A stretch of DNA of 64,000 nt, from assembly GCA_029202405.1 (NCBI GenBank), contig CP119312.1, forward strand, positions 377,001 to 441,000. The letters are read 5' to 3'. Shown in pieces: positions 53,162-60,788 of the stretch; position 1 is the stretch's first letter, and each line of letters begins with the position of its first letter. The notes under the pieces were generated by a model that ran no database searches, was not told where the DNA came from, and saw nothing but the letters and a program-made list of their open reading frames with translations. The position numbers were made by a program, and so were the translations under genes. This stretch comes from Candidatus Devosia phytovorans (GTDB lineage: Bacteria; Pseudomonadota; Alphaproteobacteria; Rhizobiales; Devosiaceae).

Positions 53162-53278
53162 TTTCAGGTGATGCCGGTCTGCAAATGGCGATCATCTGCG
53201 CTTCCGGTCCTCACGTACCAACGTACGCTCCGGTCCGGTCCTCGATGATCACCATTTTCGCCTCGGCCTGACCTGAAA
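53162..53278. repeat. imperfect inverted repeat element after kdgF
   Basis: Two 35-bp arms (53162-53196 and 53244-53278) are inverted copies with several mismatches; both carry TTTCAGGT at the outer end and GATCATC at the inner end. A 47-bp centre holds CGTACCAACGTACG. It starts 9 bp after kdgF and may act as terminator. Confidence 0.75.
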
Positions 53279-53351
53279 TCCTTCAGTCTCAGGCATCGAG
53301 TTTGTGACTTCGATGGCGAGGGTTGGCTCCGTGCATCAACACCCACCGGAT

Positions 53352-53380
53352 CAACCTTCTCCCTCAAGGGGAGAGGGTTG
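53352..53380. repeat. short palindromic repeat (CTCCCTCAAGGGGAG type)
   Basis: This hairpin (CAACC...GGTTG ends around CTCCC-TCAA-GGGGAG) matches other copies at 57721-57741, 60577-60602 and 60733-60755. It forms a dispersed repeat family in the window. Confidence 0.75.
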
Positions 53381-53390
53381 GCATCGAGTG

Positions 53391-54011
53391 CTAGCCAAGT
53401 TCCGCCAGCATCGCGGCATATCCACTCTCGTGCCGGCCTACCCAGTTGGCCATGCCCGGCTTGGTCAAGCGTCCGCGTCGGGGTGGGATATAGCTGTAGA
53501 TCTGGCGCTCCGGCTGTTCGCGCCATTGCAGGTTGAAGGCGGAGAGCTTGGGGAAGAATTCCATGTCGGAATAGGGCAGGTGGTCGTGGATCCACCAGGC
53601 CATGGCTTCCCAGTGGCCGGTGCGCTCGTAAAAGGGGACGAAGCGGTTGACGACGACGCAGGCGGTGGCGCCCATGCGGCCCTGGGCGTCGCGGCGGTCC
53701 CAGATGTGGCCGGCGAAATTGGCGTCGTTGCTGGCGCAGTTGAGCTTGTTGATATTGCCGAAATTGTTGACCTCGGGGGAGCGATAAGCCGAGCGGATCG
53801 AGATGCGGCCGAATGTCTGCTGCAGCGGTTCGAGCAGGTTCTGGCAGAGGGCGGAGCCGGCGGCGATGGCCAGATCGGGGTCATCGGGGACATTGGCGAT
53901 GCCGTGGATGGCGGCAATGTCAGAAAACAGAAAATCGCGCATGAAGAAACTGTCAGACAGGCGGGTGCGGCCGAATTCTTCCAGCGCCTTGACCGTTTTG
54001 GGAGAACGCAT
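53391..54011 (-). CDS. peptidase M15-like protein with altered zinc motif
   Basis: A 206-residue protein without signal peptide. Residues 70-85 (ISIRSAYRSPEVN) match the start of M15A D-Ala-D-Ala carboxypeptidase-like domains. The usual SxHxxGxAxD zinc motif is not present; instead ANFAGHIWDRRDAQG and later WWIHDHLP offer His/Asp residues. Either the metal site has moved or the protein is not a peptidase. AAGGAG six bases before the 54011 start codon supports that start. It lies between kdgF and a channel gene and is unrelated to uronates by sequence. Confidence 0.55.
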   Translation of the reverse strand: MRSPKTVKALEEFGRTRLSDSFFMRDFLFSDIAAIHGIANVPDDPDLAIAAGSALCQNLLEPLQQTFGRISIRSAYRSPEVNNFGNINKLNCASNDANFAGHIWDRRDAQGRMGATACVVVNRFVPFYERTGHWEAMAWWIHDHLPYSDMEFFPKLSAFNLQWREQPERQIYSYIPPRRGRLTKPGMANWVGRHESGYAAMLAELG

Positions 54012-54092
54012 GTCAACTCCTTGGGCAGAATGCATAGTGTTCTGCTAGATAACGTCGGGCAACCCGGTTTCGACGTCAGGATTTTTGCCCTC

Positions 54093-54710
54093 ATGCTGCT
54101 CATCATGTTTTACGTGGCCATCACGGCCGAGGCGATGACGGCGGCGCTGGCGGCCGGACGGCGGAGCATGGACTGGTTCGGGGTGTGTATTCTCGCCTGT
54201 GTGACGGCGCTGGGCGGGGGGACGACGCGGGATATTTTCCTCGGGCACTATCCGCTCTACTGGGTGGGGAACCCTTATATCCTGCTGCTGGTCTGCGGGG
54301 CGGCGCTGCTGACGATTGCCATTGCGCGGCTGGTGGACCGGCTGCGCTGGCCGTTCCTTTTGCTCGATGCGCTGGGGCTGGTGGTGTTCACCATCGTGGG
54401 CTGCAATATCGCCATCGAGACGGGGGCGCATCCGATCATCGTGATCGTTTCGGGGCTGGTGACGGGGATCGTCGGCGGCATTTTGCGCGATGTGCTGTGC
54501 AATGACGTGCCGCTGGTGTTTCGCAGCGAGCTCTATGCGACGGTGTCGATCGTTACGGGGGTGATCTATTACCTCGGAGTGCTGGCGGCGCTGCCGGAGG
54601 AATTGTCGCTGCTGGTGGCGCTGGGCGTGGGCTTTCCGCTGCGCGTGCTGGCGATCTACTTCAAATGGGAAATGCCCAAATTCGTGTTTGATCCGCAGAT
54701 GCGGAAGTAG
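54093..54710 (+). CDS. trimeric intracellular cation channel (TRIC) family protein, YicG-like
   Basis: A 205-residue membrane protein of the UPF0126/TRIC family, equal in length to E. coli YicG. Seven hydrophobic segments in two homologous halves are visible. Each half has the glycine-rich signature: GGGTTRDIFLGHYP in the first and GGILRDVLCNDVPLVF in the second. The family forms monovalent cation channels. The ATG at 54093 aligns with YicG; an earlier ATG at 54030 adds 21 residues. AGGA lies about 11 bases ahead, a loose fit. Confidence 0.88.
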   Translation: MLLIMFYVAITAEAMTAALAAGRRSMDWFGVCILACVTALGGGTTRDIFLGHYPLYWVGNPYILLLVCGAALLTIAIARLVDRLRWPFLLLDALGLVVFTIVGCNIAIETGAHPIIVIVSGLVTGIVGGILRDVLCNDVPLVFRSELYATVSIVTGVIYYLGVLAALPEELSLLVALGVGFPLRVLAIYFKWEMPKFVFDPQMRK

Positions 54711-54746
54711 GGGCTTTTTCTCGCCGGCAAGCTGTGGCACTTCTTC

Positions 54747-54763
54747 CATACAAGTGTGGAGGA
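54747..54763 (+). promoter_or_regulatory. operator half-site and ribosome site before uxuA
   Basis: CATACAAGT (54747-54755) repeats the half-site found before dctP. GGAGGA (54758-54763) lies 6 bases ahead of the TTG start and decides it. Confidence 0.45.
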
Positions 54764-54769
54764 CGTGCT

Positions 54770-55969
54770 TTGCGACAGACGTGGCGGTGGTTCGGGCCCA
54801 AGGATATCTGCAGCGTCGATGACATGACGCAGGTGGGGGCGGAGGGCGTGGTCAGCGCGCTGCATCACGTGCCCAATGGCGTGGTGTGGTCGCCCGAGGA
54901 GATCGCCAGGCGGCATGCCGAGATCGCGACGCGGAAAAATGGCGCGGCGTCGGGGCTGACCTGGGATGTGGTGGAGAGCCTGCCGGTCAGCGAGGATATC
55001 AAGAAGCAGAAGGGCGACTGGCGCGAGCATATCGCCAACTACAAGATTTCGATGCGCAACCTCAGCGACAGCGGCCTGGAAGTGATCTGCTACAATTTCA
55101 TGCCGGTGCTGGACTGGACGCGGACGGACCTGCGCTGGGCCGTGCCCAATGGCGGCTCGGCGATGCGGTTCGACATCAATGATTTTGCGGCGTTCGACAT
55201 TCATGTGCTCAAGCGGCAGGGCGCGGCGGCGGATTATACCAATGCGATTGCCGACGAGGCGGGGCGTCGCGCGGCTGACATGAGCGAGGCCGAGAAGAAG
55301 GCGTTGGCGCGGAATGTGACGATGGGCCTGCCGGGGTCGTCGGATAGCATGACGCTCGAGGATGTGCAGAGCCACCTCAGCGAATATGGCGGGATCAGCC
55401 GGGAGCAGCTGCGGCGCCATTTCGTGGATTTCCTGGAGGAGATCATTCCCGAGGCGGAGCGGCTGGGACTGCGGTTCTGCTGCCATCCCGACGATCCGCC
55501 GTTTGCGCTGCTGGGCCTGCCGCGGATCATGTCGACGGCGGCGGACTATCAGTTCATTCTCGATGCGGTGGATAGTCCGTGCAATGGCATGACCTTCTGC
55601 ACGGGATCGCTGGGGGCGCGGCCGGACAATGACCTGCCGGCGATGTTCAGCCAGTTCGCGCCGAAAGTGCATTTCCTGCATCTGCGCAGTGTGAAGCGGG
55701 ACAGCGATGCGATTGCTGGCTCGTTCTTCGAAGCCGAGCACCTTGATGGCGATACGGACATGGTGGCCGTGGTGGCGGCAATCGTGGCCGAAGAGAAGCG
55801 GCGCAAGACCGAGGGGCGCAAGGACTGGTCGATCCCGATGCGGCCCGACCATGGGCAGGATATTCTGGACGATCTGGGACGACGGACGCAGCCGGGCTAT
55901 CCGATCATCGGGCGGATGAAGGGGCTGGCGGAGCTGCGCGGGGTATTCCGGGCGCTGGAACGGGCTTAG
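54770..55969 (+). CDS. uxuA: mannonate dehydratase UxuA
   Basis: It dehydrates D-mannonate to 2-keto-3-deoxygluconate in glucuronate breakdown. The protein is 399 residues (E. coli 394). It begins RQTWRWFGPKDICSVDD and includes ALHHVPNG, CYNFMPVLDWTRTDL, HPDDPPFALLGLPRI and IPMRPDHGQDILDDL, the metal-binding regions of UxuA. The start is TTG, set by GGAGGA six bases upstream; other in-frame starts give no UxuA N-terminus. It serves the same product, KDG, as KduD. No uxuB or uxaC is in the window. Confidence 0.95.
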   Translation: MRQTWRWFGPKDICSVDDMTQVGAEGVVSALHHVPNGVVWSPEEIARRHAEIATRKNGAASGLTWDVVESLPVSEDIKKQKGDWREHIANYKISMRNLSDSGLEVICYNFMPVLDWTRTDLRWAVPNGGSAMRFDINDFAAFDIHVLKRQGAAADYTNAIADEAGRRAADMSEAEKKALARNVTMGLPGSSDSMTLEDVQSHLSEYGGISREQLRRHFVDFLEEIIPEAERLGLRFCCHPDDPPFALLGLPRIMSTAADYQFILDAVDSPCNGMTFCTGSLGARPDNDLPAMFSQFAPKVHFLHLRSVKRDSDAIAGSFFEAEHLDGDTDMVAVVAAIVAEEKRRKTEGRKDWSIPMRPDHGQDILDDLGRRTQPGYPIIGRMKGLAELRGVFRALERA

Positions 55970-55981
55970 ATCAGCCCGGGC

Positions 55982-56716
55982 CTAGCGGATCCACTTCGGC
56001 CGGAAGCGCATGCGCGGGGTGGTGGGCATGTGGCGCATGAGGCGGGCGTAGATCAGGCCGAAGATGAAGAAGATCACCAGCGAGACCGCCAGGAAGTAGA
56101 GCGCGGCGGCGGAATAATGCAGCACGGCATTGTAGTCGCGCTCGAAGAGCTGCTTGGCGGTGATCATCAGGTCCATCTGCTGGCCGATGACGGGGAGGGC
56201 CAGATAGACTAGGGCGGTGGCGTGAAAGAGGAAGACCACTTCATTGGTATAGGCCGGCCAGGCCAGGCGGATGAGGTTTGGCCAGATGACGTGGCGGAAC
56301 TGCTGGGCGGTCGACATGCCATAGGCGCGGGCGGCTTCGACCTCGCCGCGCGGCACGGCGCGCAGGGCGCCATAGAAGATCTCGGCAGTATAGGCGGCGG
56401 TGTTGAGCACCAGAACCAGCGGGCCGATGAAGAGCGGATGGAGCACGAACCAGGACCAGCCCCAGGGCTTCCAGAGCGGGATATTGAGTGCCAGCATCAT
56501 GGAATAGACCATGAAGAACTGGATGAAGAGCGGCGAGCCGCGGAAGGCGTAGATGAAGCCGCGGCTGAGGCGGTTGATGAGGACGTTGTCCGACGCCTTG
56601 CCCAGGGCCAGGAAGACCGCAAAGACGAAGCCGAGCGGGATGGAGGCGAGGGCAAAGTAGATGTTGAAGACGACCGCCGGGGCGAAGAGGGTGAGTTCAT
56701 GCAGGAAGCGGTCCAT
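55982..56716 (-). CDS. polar amino-acid ABC transporter permease (HisM-like)
   Basis: A 244-residue permease with five hydrophobic segments. The HisM family EAA loop is VEAARAYGMSTAQQFRHV, and GSPLFIQFFMVY is the typical second-helix region. The start shares one base with the stop of the HisQ-like gene, so the two are coupled. Together they form the membrane core of a histidine/lysine/arginine/ornithine-type importer. It ends 13 bp from uxuA, converging, with no clear terminator between. Confidence 0.9.
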   Translation of the reverse strand: MDRFLHELTLFAPAVVFNIYFALASIPLGFVFAVFLALGKASDNVLINRLSRGFIYAFRGSPLFIQFFMVYSMMLALNIPLWKPWGWSWFVLHPLFIGPLVLVLNTAAYTAEIFYGALRAVPRGEVEAARAYGMSTAQQFRHVIWPNLIRLAWPAYTNEVVFLFHATALVYLALPVIGQQMDLMITAKQLFERDYNAVLHYSAAALYFLAVSLVIFFIFGLIYARLMRHMPTTPRMRFRPKWIR

Positions 56717-57525
56717 CAGCGGGCCTCGCTCAGAATGCCGCGGCCGGCGCGACGCATGATGGCCTCGAAGCCCTTTTCCGACAGGAAGGTGACGAGGATG
56801 TAGAAGACGAAGAGCACGAGGTAGTAGCGCCAGCGCCAGTCCTCGTGCACGAGGCCGACGGCGGGCAGGAAATTGGGGGCGCCGAGACGGTCGGCCCAGA
56901 GCACGATATCGGCGATCTGCAGCAGCGAGAGCAGCGACGTCGACTTGATGATCAGCATCCAGACATTGGAGAGCCCAGGCAGGGCATAGACCCACATCTG
57001 GCGGATCTGCACGCGCCAGAGCACCTGGACGGCACTGAGGCCATAGGCGCGGGCGGCTTCGAGCTGCCCCTTGGGCACCGAGCGCAGGGCGCCGTGGATG
57101 ACATTGGTGGCGAAGGCGCCGTAGACGAGGCCGAGCGAGACCGAAGCGAGGATCAGATATTCGGTGGTGCCGAGGATCCAGTTGGCTTCCTTGCAGGGCG
57201 GCCAGGCGGCCGACTGGGCGGCAATGGTGTCGGCACTGCAGACCTGGGTCGACAGCAGCCACTCGACGCCTTGCTCGAAGGCGAGGGGCACAAAGAGGAA
57301 GAAGAGCACATCGGGCACGCCGCGCACGATGTTGGAATAGGTCGAGCCGAGCAGGCGCAGCGGAAGAAAACGCGAATTCTTGAGCGTGGCGCCGATCAGG
57401 CCGAAGACAATGGCCAGAATGCCGCCGACGACCGCGGCGAAAATGGTGAACTGGAAGCTGGCGTACCAGGTCAGGTGCTTGCCGTTGGTGATGTAGCTCA
57501 GCCAGAAGGCGATGTCGTCGCTCAT
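56716..57525 (-). CDS. polar amino-acid ABC transporter permease (HisQ-like)
   Basis: A 269-residue permease of the HisQ type. RGVPDVLFFLFVPL and the EAA loop LEAARAYGLSAVQVLWRV are visible. A long loop with paired cysteines (STQVCSADTIA, PPCKEAN) is an unusual insert compared with HisQ at about 228 residues. The start at 57525 (MSDDIAFW) is preferred over upstream in-frame codons, which extend into the repeat cluster. The substrate-binding-protein gene is upstream, separated by a 444-bp repeat-filled gap. Confidence 0.9.
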   Translation of the reverse strand: MSDDIAFWLSYITNGKHLTWYASFQFTIFAAVVGGILAIVFGLIGATLKNSRFLPLRLLGSTYSNIVRGVPDVLFFLFVPLAFEQGVEWLLSTQVCSADTIAAQSAAWPPCKEANWILGTTEYLILASVSLGLVYGAFATNVIHGALRSVPKGQLEAARAYGLSAVQVLWRVQIRQMWVYALPGLSNVWMLIIKSTSLLSLLQIADIVLWADRLGAPNFLPAVGLVHEDWRWRYYLVLFVFYILVTFLSEKGFEAIMRRAGRGILSEAR

Positions 57526-57628
57526 GATCTGGCTTTCATTGGCAGGGGCATCGTGGGTTGGGCATTCCAGTTGTTCGGGCAGGCGGTTGAGATGTCGCCG
57601 CGACCTTGCGGCTGTGGCGGCATCTCGG

Positions 57629-57902
57629 GATGGGCCCCGGCTCAAGGCCGGGGTGACACCGAGGGTGTGGGGCCTTCAGTGCACATCTGTCCACTTCGGG
57701 CACCAAATTCTCCGATCATCCCTCTCCCCTTGAGGGAGAGGATGTTCGCACTGCCGTCGCCACACGCGCGACGTCATCCCGGCCTTGAGCCGGGATCCAT
57801 CCTGAGATGGAGGTCCTGCCGCAAGGTGTTCGTGCCATCAAGCACTACCTTGCAGCTGCGGTACGATCTCGAGATGGGCCCCGGCTCAAGGCCGGGGTGA
57901 CA
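57629..57902. repeat. REPIN-like element and repeat cluster in the 57526-57969 gap
   Basis: This 444-bp gap has no gene. It holds one 30-bp hairpin unit at 57629-57658, a CTCCCC-TTGAGGGAG palindrome at 57715-57743, and an inverted pair of the 30-bp unit at 57772-57801 and 57873-57902 with a 71-bp spacer. The pair has the same size as the element between dctP and dctQ. It lies between the binding-protein gene and the permease genes. Confidence 0.85.
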
Positions 57903-57969
57903 CCGAGTTTGTGGGTCGTCTAGTCCAAATCATGGCCCTTACTCTCGGAAGAGTGAGGGACTTCGTTGG

Positions 57970-58722
57970 TTACTCGGCGTAGTAGGGGCCGCGGCCGTCG
58001 AACCACTGGGCGATCAGCTTGTCGACGGTGCCGTCGGCCTTGAGGGCGGCGAGGGCGGTGTCGAGCTTGGTCTTGAGTTCGGTCTCGTCCTTGCGGATGC
58101 CGCCGCCCATGCCGTCGCCGATCGAAACGTCTTCGCCGGTGATTTCGATGGCGCCGCCCGAGGCTTCGACCACGGGGTCAAGATAGGCACCGTCGATGAA
58201 GATGAGGTCGAGATTGCCACCGGCCAGATCGGCCAGCGCCTGGTCGGCGGTGGTGAAGGAGACGATGGTATTGTCGGCCGCGAGGTTTTCCTCGGCATAG
58301 GCGGCCTGGATGGTGCCGCCCTGGACGCCGATGCGCTGGCCCGAAAGGGCAGCGAAATCGATCGTGGTGCCGGCATTGGTGGCGAACTTGGACGGATCGG
58401 GCGGGAAATAGGCGTCGGTAAAGTCGATGGTTTCGAGGCGTTCGGCGGTGATCGACATGCCGGCCATGATCACATCGTAGTTGCCAGCCAAGAGGTTGGG
58501 GATGATGGAATCCCAATCATTGGTGACGATCTCGCAGGTGACGGCGGCCTTTTCGCACATGGCATTGGCCAGGTCGATCTCATAGCCTGCCGGCTCGCCG
58601 GCTTCGTTGATGAAATTCCAGGGGGCATAGGCGCCTTCGGTGGCGATGCGGACGGTTTCCTGGGCCTGGGCGGCGGTGCCGAGGGCGAGGATCGCCGCGG
58701 CGGTGAGGATGAGTTTTTTCAC
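57970..58722 (-). CDS. amino-acid ABC transporter substrate-binding protein (HisJ/ArgT-like)
   Basis: A 250-residue periplasmic protein of SBP family 3 with a signal peptide cut after TAAQA. Family motifs are IATEGAYAPWNFINEAG, GYEIDLANAMCEKA, and the loop YDVIMAGMSITAERLETIDFTDAYF. The Glu/Arg/Asp positions match basic amino-acid binders such as ArgT and HisJ. Upstream is the ATPase gene; downstream are a REPIN-like element and the permeases. It probably binds a basic or polar amino acid, or an opine. Confidence 0.92.
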   Translation of the reverse strand: MKKLILTAAAILALGTAAQAQETVRIATEGAYAPWNFINEAGEPAGYEIDLANAMCEKAAVTCEIVTNDWDSIIPNLLAGNYDVIMAGMSITAERLETIDFTDAYFPPDPSKFATNAGTTIDFAALSGQRIGVQGGTIQAAYAEENLAADNTIVSFTTADQALADLAGGNLDLIFIDGAYLDPVVEASGGAIEITGEDVSIGDGMGGGIRKDETELKTKLDTALAALKADGTVDKLIAQWFDGRGPYYAE

Positions 58723-58774
58723 TGTGTTACTCCATTGGGTTTCTTGCCGTGAGCCCGGTTTTCCGGGTCTGTGT

Positions 58775-59578
58775 TCAAGGCTGTTGGTCGTGGGCGGCGT
58801 TGAGGAATTGCTTGAGGCGGGCAGATCGGGTGGCGCCGAAGACCTGTTCGGGCGTGCCCTCTTCCTCGATCAGGCCCTGATGAAGGAAGACGACGCGGTC
58901 GCTGATGGTGCGGGCGAGGTCCATGTCGTGGGTGACCATGACCATGGTGCGGCCCTCGTCGGCGAGCACCTTGATGACGCGGGTGACTTCGACCTGCAGC
59001 TCGGGATCGAGCGCCGATGTGGGCTCATCGAACAGCATGACGCGCGGATTGATGCAAAGGGCACGGGCGATGGCGGCGCGCTGCTGCTGGCCGCCGGAAA
59101 GCTGGTTGGGATAGCTGTCGGCCTTGGACTCAATGCCCACCTTGGCCAGCATGGCGAGAGCCTCGGCCCTGACCTCGGCCTTGTCGCGGCGCTGCACGAC
59201 GAGCGGCGCTTCCATGACATTTTCAAGGATGGTCAGGTGAGCCCAGAGATTGAAGCTCTGGAAAACCATGCCCAGCTCGGAGCGGATGCGGCGGATCTGG
59301 TTCTCGTCAGCGATGTGGCGGCGCTGGCCGTTGCCGGCGAGCCTGATCTCCTCACCATCGATCGAGACGGTGCCGCTATCGGGCACTTCGAGCATGTTGA
59401 TGCAGCGCAGCAGCGTCGACTTGCCGGAGCCGGACGAGCCAATCAGGGACACGACCTCACCCTCGCGGGCAGAGAAGGAAATTCCCTTGAGCACGTCGAG
59501 CTCGCCGAAGGACTTGTGCAAGTCGCGGATCGCCACGACAGGCCACTTCTCCGCAACAGCGGCATTCGCCTGCGCCAT
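58775..59578 (-). CDS. amino-acid ABC transporter ATP-binding protein (HisP-like)
   Basis: A 267-residue ATPase. Walker A is GSSGSGKSTL, the Q-loop VFQSFNLWAHLTILENV, the signature LSGGQQQRAAIARAL, and Walker B VMLFDEPTSALDPE, with H-loop MVTHDM. This is the HisP/GlnQ subfamily. It is the first gene of the minus-strand importer operon (hisP-hisJ-REPIN-hisQ-hisM). The start at 59578 is taken; an in-frame TTG at 59647 adds 23 residues not in relatives. It diverges from the YdcF gene. Confidence 0.92.
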   Translation of the reverse strand: MAQANAAVAEKWPVVAIRDLHKSFGELDVLKGISFSAREGEVVSLIGSSGSGKSTLLRCINMLEVPDSGTVSIDGEEIRLAGNGQRRHIADENQIRRIRSELGMVFQSFNLWAHLTILENVMEAPLVVQRRDKAEVRAEALAMLAKVGIESKADSYPNQLSGGQQQRAAIARALCINPRVMLFDEPTSALDPELQVEVTRVIKVLADEGRTMVMVTHDMDLARTISDRVVFLHQGLIEEEGTPEQVFGATRSARLKQFLNAAHDQQP

Positions 59579-59757
59579 ATTCACCTTTGGCCCGCATGCA
59601 GCGGGCGCCTTCCTGACCGGGCGATTGCCTTTTTTTAAGGCTGGCAATCTTGACCGCTGTCTAGAAAAGCAAAAGTGGGGTCATTGGCAAGCACAAATGA
59701 TGGTGGCTCACCAGCCTTTGCTGGGTTATCCAAACGCAGGCCATCGGAGGCGTCGCA

Positions 59758-60549
59758 TTGTTCTACACACTGGCGAAGATTTTCTGGGTTGTCGCTCAAC
59801 CGCTTAGCGTGATCGGGCTGCTGGTGCTGGCCGGGATTGTGCTGGTTTTTCTGGGCCGTAAGCGGCTGGGGCTTGCATCCAGCGCATTGGCGCTGGTCGT
59901 GCTGGTGCTGTGCAGTTTTACCACGCTGGGGGCGCTGGTCATCCGGCCGCTGGAGGATCGGTTCGCGCGGCCTGCGGAATTGCCCGAGAGCGTCGATGTG
60001 ATCATCGTGCTGGGCGGCTCGACGCTGGCGCGGGTCAGCACGGCGCGCGGGGTGGCCGAGCTCAATGATGCGGGTGACCGGCTGACCGATGCGGTGGTGC
60101 TGGCGCGGCGCTATCCCGAAGCGCGGATTGTCTATTCGGGCGGAGCGGGGCTGCTCGATCCGGGTGAGCCGGAAGCGGAGACGGCGCAGCGGTTTTTCCT
60201 CTCGATGGGCATTGCGGCGGAGCGGCTGGTGCTGGAAGACCAGTCGCGCAATACGGACGAGAATGCCGGGTTGACGGCGGCGCTGCTGGGCAGTGAGGGC
60301 GGTACGGCCGTGCTGGTGACCTCGGCCTTTCACATGCCGCGCTCGGTCGGGCTGTTTCGCCGGGTGGGGCTGGATGTGATCCCCTGGCCGACGGATTATC
60401 GCAGTTCGGGGCAGGAGGGGTTTGGGTTGGATTTCGCCAATCCGGTCAATGCACTCAACATCATGAGCATTGCGACAAAGGAGTGGGTCGGGCTGGTGGT
60501 TTATCACTGGACGGGGCGGATTGGGGAGGTTTTGCCGGGGCCTGCGTAA
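59758..60549 (+). CDS. YdcF family membrane protein
   Basis: A 263-residue member of the DUF218/YdcF family. Two N-terminal hydrophobic segments (about 8-30 and 36-58) are followed by the conserved domain: VIIVLGGST, YSGGAGLL, EDQSRNTDENA and SAFHMPRSVGLF. Relatives include SanA and ElyC, envelope-maintenance proteins. The start is TTG with GGAGG seven bases upstream; no ATG fits. It is a single gene, followed by palindromic repeats. Confidence 0.87.
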   Translation: MFYTLAKIFWVVAQPLSVIGLLVLAGIVLVFLGRKRLGLASSALALVVLVLCSFTTLGALVIRPLEDRFARPAELPESVDVIIVLGGSTLARVSTARGVAELNDAGDRLTDAVVLARRYPEARIVYSGGAGLLDPGEPEAETAQRFFLSMGIAAERLVLEDQSRNTDENAGLTAALLGSEGGTAVLVTSAFHMPRSVGLFRRVGLDVIPWPTDYRSSGQEGFGLDFANPVNALNIMSIATKEWVGLVVYHWTGRIGEVLPGPA

Positions 60550-60576
60550 GTGTCTTGGAGCGCTCAGCGGTCTGCC

Positions 60577-60755
60577 TTGTCCCCTTGAGGGAGAAGGTGC
60601 CCAAAGGTTCACCGAGTTCGCGAAAACGAATTTCGGTTGGGATGAGGGGTCATCAAGCCATCCTGCAGCACCGAAGCATGAGATAGCGCAGGACCCCTCA
60701 CCCTGCTTTTCTGCTGAACGCAGAAAAGCTGTCCCTCTCCCTCAAGGGGAGAGGG
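60577..60755. repeat. palindromic repeat pair with internal hairpin
   Basis: Copies of the CTCCC-TCAA-GGGGAG palindrome lie at 60577-60602 and 60733-60755. Between them a perfect 10-bp hairpin (60705-60714 with 60720-60729, TGAAC loop) is visible. No gene lies in this 239-bp gap. Confidence 0.75.
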
Positions 60756-60788
60756 TTGGCCCGGAGAAACTGGAGGCTTCAATCAGGC

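Noticed and set aside
53304..54092. N-terminal extension of the TRIC channel frame back to 53304
   Set aside because: The extension is antisense to the M15-like gene, and YicG homology begins at 54093.
57629..57902. Possible CRISPR array in the repeat-rich gap
   Set aside because: The repeats are palindromic, in both orientations and at uneven distances, with only three units and no cas genes.
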